NCBI GenBank assembly: GCA_020346805.1
Contig: CP070790.1
Span: 1,658,584-1,666,270, forward strand
Reading direction: 5' to 3'
DNA: 7,687 nt
Source of the DNA: Planctomycetota bacterium
GTDB lineage: Bacteria > Planctomycetota > Phycisphaerae > UBA1845 > PWPN01
This document shows, one piece after another, positions 6,132 to 7,687 of this stretch. The notes beneath the pieces were generated by a model. The model saw only the letters and a program-made list of their open reading frames with translations, ran no database searches and had not been told where the DNA came from. The stretch's first letter is position 1; every line of letters begins with the position of its first letter. Position numbers and translations under genes: made by a program.

Positions 6132-7534
6132 TATATCGGGATTTTATCGCCGCTGTCAGGAATGATTACATCGGTGAAACCATTCTTTCGCATCACCTCA
6201 GCCAGGGCCTGGGCCTGATCCAATTCCCCATGAACCAAAAAGACTTTTCGAACCTCACCGGCCAGGGGTGCGGTCATTTCGGTCAGCTCGGCGGCATCGG
6301 CGTGGGCACTGAATCCGTTAAGCGCCTTGACCTTGGCCCTGACCTTGTACATTTCGCCGAATATGCGGACCTGCTTGCTTTTTTCGACCAGTCGCCGCCC
6401 TAACGTGTGGGCGGCCTGGTAGCCGACAATCAGGACGGTATTGCGGGGATCCTCGATGTTGTTCTTGAGATGGTGTAGGATTCGACCCACTTCGCACATG
6501 CCGCTGGCCGAGATGATAATCATCGGTTCGTCCCGCCCGTGCAGGGCCTTACTCTGTGCGACATCCTGGATGTATTCGCACTTGTCGCATTCGAGCATGT
6601 CGCCGGTCAACTTGTTGAAGGCGAAAGCTTCACGATCGTAGATTTCCGGATGATCCTTAAAAATTTCCGTAGCCCGTACTGCCAGGGGGCTATCCACAAT
6701 CAGCGGAACGTGTTCGGGAATGCGTCCTTCAAGAACCAGTAAATGAAAGTCGTAAACAATCACCTGGGTTCGGCCGACGGCAAAGGAGGGGATGATCACC
6801 TTCCCGCCACGTTCGATGGTCTTGTTGATAACCTCGGCCAATTGATCGCGCATATTCTCGGCATCGGGGGTTTCACGCCCGCCGTACGTACTCTCGCAAA
6901 TAAGATAATCGCAGGGCGGTAATGGCACCGGGTCGCGCAGGATTTCCATATTCGGCCGACCCAGATCGCCGGTATAAACGATTCGAACAGGTCGATCCGC
7001 CCCGTTGGCAATCTCCAGTCCTATACCGGCTGATCCGAGCATATGACCGGCCTCGTGCAGCGTCGCCCGCATACCCGGTACCACGTCGAAAATTTCGCCC
7101 AGTCGTTGGGGCTGAAGCAGCTTGACGGTGGCCGCCACGTCGTCGGCGTTATATAAAGGCTCGATGGCCGCGTCGCCGCGCCTGACACGCTTTTTGTTCC
7201 AGTATTCGGTATCTTCCTCTTGTATATGGGCGGAGTCGGCCAGCATAATCCTGGCCAGGTCGCAGGTTGCCGGCGTAGCATAAACCGGACCGGAAAATCC
7301 CTCGCGCACCAGCCGCGGCAACCTGCCGCAATGATCGATGTGGGCGTGGGAGAGGATAACCGTATTAATCTTCTTCGGATCGTATGGAAAAGTACGGTTC
7401 TTGGTGTTGGCCTCCGACCGTTTACCTTGAAAGAGCCCGCAATCCATGGCCACCATGTGCCCGTCGATTTCGACCAGGTGCATCGATCCGGTAACTTCTC
7501 TGACGGCCCCATAAAACTGCAATTGTGCATTCAT
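6128..7534 (-). CDS. MBL-fold beta-CASP metallohydrolase, RNase-like
   Basis: A complete 468-residue metallo-beta-lactamase-fold protein of the beta-CASP group, whose characterised members are zinc-dependent endo- or exoribonucleases of RNA processing and decay (TTHA0252/CPSF-like). Metal-binding motifs are visible: D31 in MDCGLFQG, HAHIDH at 63-68, H164 in HEAGHMLGSA and D190 in YTGD. Beta-CASP signatures follow: ESTYGG (E214), PSFAVGRTQ, ISASGMCEVGRILHHL, GFSAHAD with H411, and VHGE with H435. Length matches the family. All catalytic residues appear intact, so it should be active in the cytoplasm. A CxxC (C316/C319) in the beta-CASP insertion may be incidental. GAGGT at 7541-7545, six bases upstream, supports the ATG. 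It is 156 bases upstream of the WXG100 cluster on the same strand but appears to be a separate unit with a general housekeeping role. Confidence 0.93.
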   Translation of the reverse strand: MNAQLQFYGAVREVTGSMHLVEIDGHMVAMDCGLFQGKRSEANTKNRTFPYDPKKINTVILSHAHIDHCGRLPRLVREGFSGPVYATPATCDLARIMLADSAHIQEEDTEYWNKKRVRRGDAAIEPLYNADDVAATVKLLQPQRLGEIFDVVPGMRATLHEAGHMLGSAGIGLEIANGADRPVRIVYTGDLGRPNMEILRDPVPLPPCDYLICESTYGGRETPDAENMRDQLAEVINKTIERGGKVIIPSFAVGRTQVIVYDFHLLVLEGRIPEHVPLIVDSPLAVRATEIFKDHPEIYDREAFAFNKLTGDMLECDKCEYIQDVAQSKALHGRDEPMIIISASGMCEVGRILHHLKNNIEDPRNTVLIVGYQAAHTLGRRLVEKSKQVRIFGEMYKVRAKVKALNGFSAHADAAELTEMTAPLAGEVRKVFLVHGELDQAQALAEVMRKNGFTDVIIPDSGDKIPIY

Positions 7535-7540
7535 TCATCG

Positions 7541-7545
7541 ACCTC
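7541..7545 (-). promoter_or_regulatory. Shine-Dalgarno site of the beta-CASP gene
   Basis: GAGGT with a six-base spacer precedes ATG 7534. An ATG at 7538 is in another frame and only two bases from GAGGT, so it is unlikely to be used. Confidence 0.7.
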
Positions 7546-7609
7546 ATAAATATGTTCTGAAATCTTCATCAGCCATAACCTTGAGGCTGCAGATAATGTA
7601 TATAATTTA

Positions 7610-7618
7610 ATCATACCA
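7610..7618 (-). promoter_or_regulatory. Candidate extended -10 promoter of the beta-CASP gene
   Basis: TGGTATGAT fits the extended -10 pattern (TG, one base, then TATGAT), about 76 bases upstream of the start. The position 17 bases upstream holds only a weak TTCGGA. The remaining sequence to the right edge is AT-rich, and no gene was recognised in it on either strand. Confidence 0.3.
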
Positions 7619-7687
7619 GATTTTTGGATTGATCCGAAGTTTCGTCGCCCTGAGCGCCTATATAAACATAATACACTATTAGATTCG

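Noticed and set aside
7021..7530. Minus-strand 169-codon frame shifted within the beta-CASP gene
   Set aside because: A shadow frame; the beta-CASP frame over the same bases carries all the conserved catalytic motifs.
7581..7606. Plus-strand promoter-like TTGAGG and TATAAT pair near the right edge
   Set aside because: The spacer is only 14 bases and no plus-strand gene follows within the window; the AT-rich stretch explains the match.

Overview
All five complete genes, and one cut by the left edge, are read from the minus strand, so the biological order runs from right to left. The likely source is a Gram-negative environmental bacterium, most plausibly a planctomycete or other PVC-group lineage. 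That is an inference from gene content: a WXG100 / coiled-coil / FtsK cluster without FHA domains or Gram-positive T7SS partners, next to a UroD-like methyltransferase, a family often expanded in such genomes. No rRNA or other phylogenetic marker is present.

Layout from right to left. 7687-7535 is an AT-rich upstream region with a possible extended -10 site. 7534-6128 encodes a complete MBL-fold beta-CASP RNase-like metallohydrolase. 6127-5972 is a promoter-bearing spacer. A four-gene cluster follows: a WXG100-type protein (5971-5699), a helical protein with a DUF2185/Imm33-like C-terminal domain (5689-4619), a 70-residue WXG-like protein (4546-4334), and a 1316-residue membrane FtsK/EssC-like ATPase (4274-324). 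The spacers inside the cluster are 9, 72 and 59 bases and each start has a good Shine-Dalgarno sequence, so it reads as an operon. After a 138-base gap the N-terminus of a uroporphyrinogen decarboxylase-family protein (185 to the edge) begins and runs off the window.

The cluster looks like a compact type VII-like (WXG100) export system. The two small helical-hairpin proteins would be substrates or substrate adaptors, the 356-residue protein a partner or cargo, and the FtsK-like protein the membrane motor. The motor is unusual: it has no FHA domains, long coiled coils lie on both sides of a two-helix membrane hairpin, and only the middle one of three ATPase modules keeps an intact Walker A motif. 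None of EssB/EccB, EsaA, EccD/E, YukD or a peptidase lies in the window. The function and cargo of the cluster are unknown.
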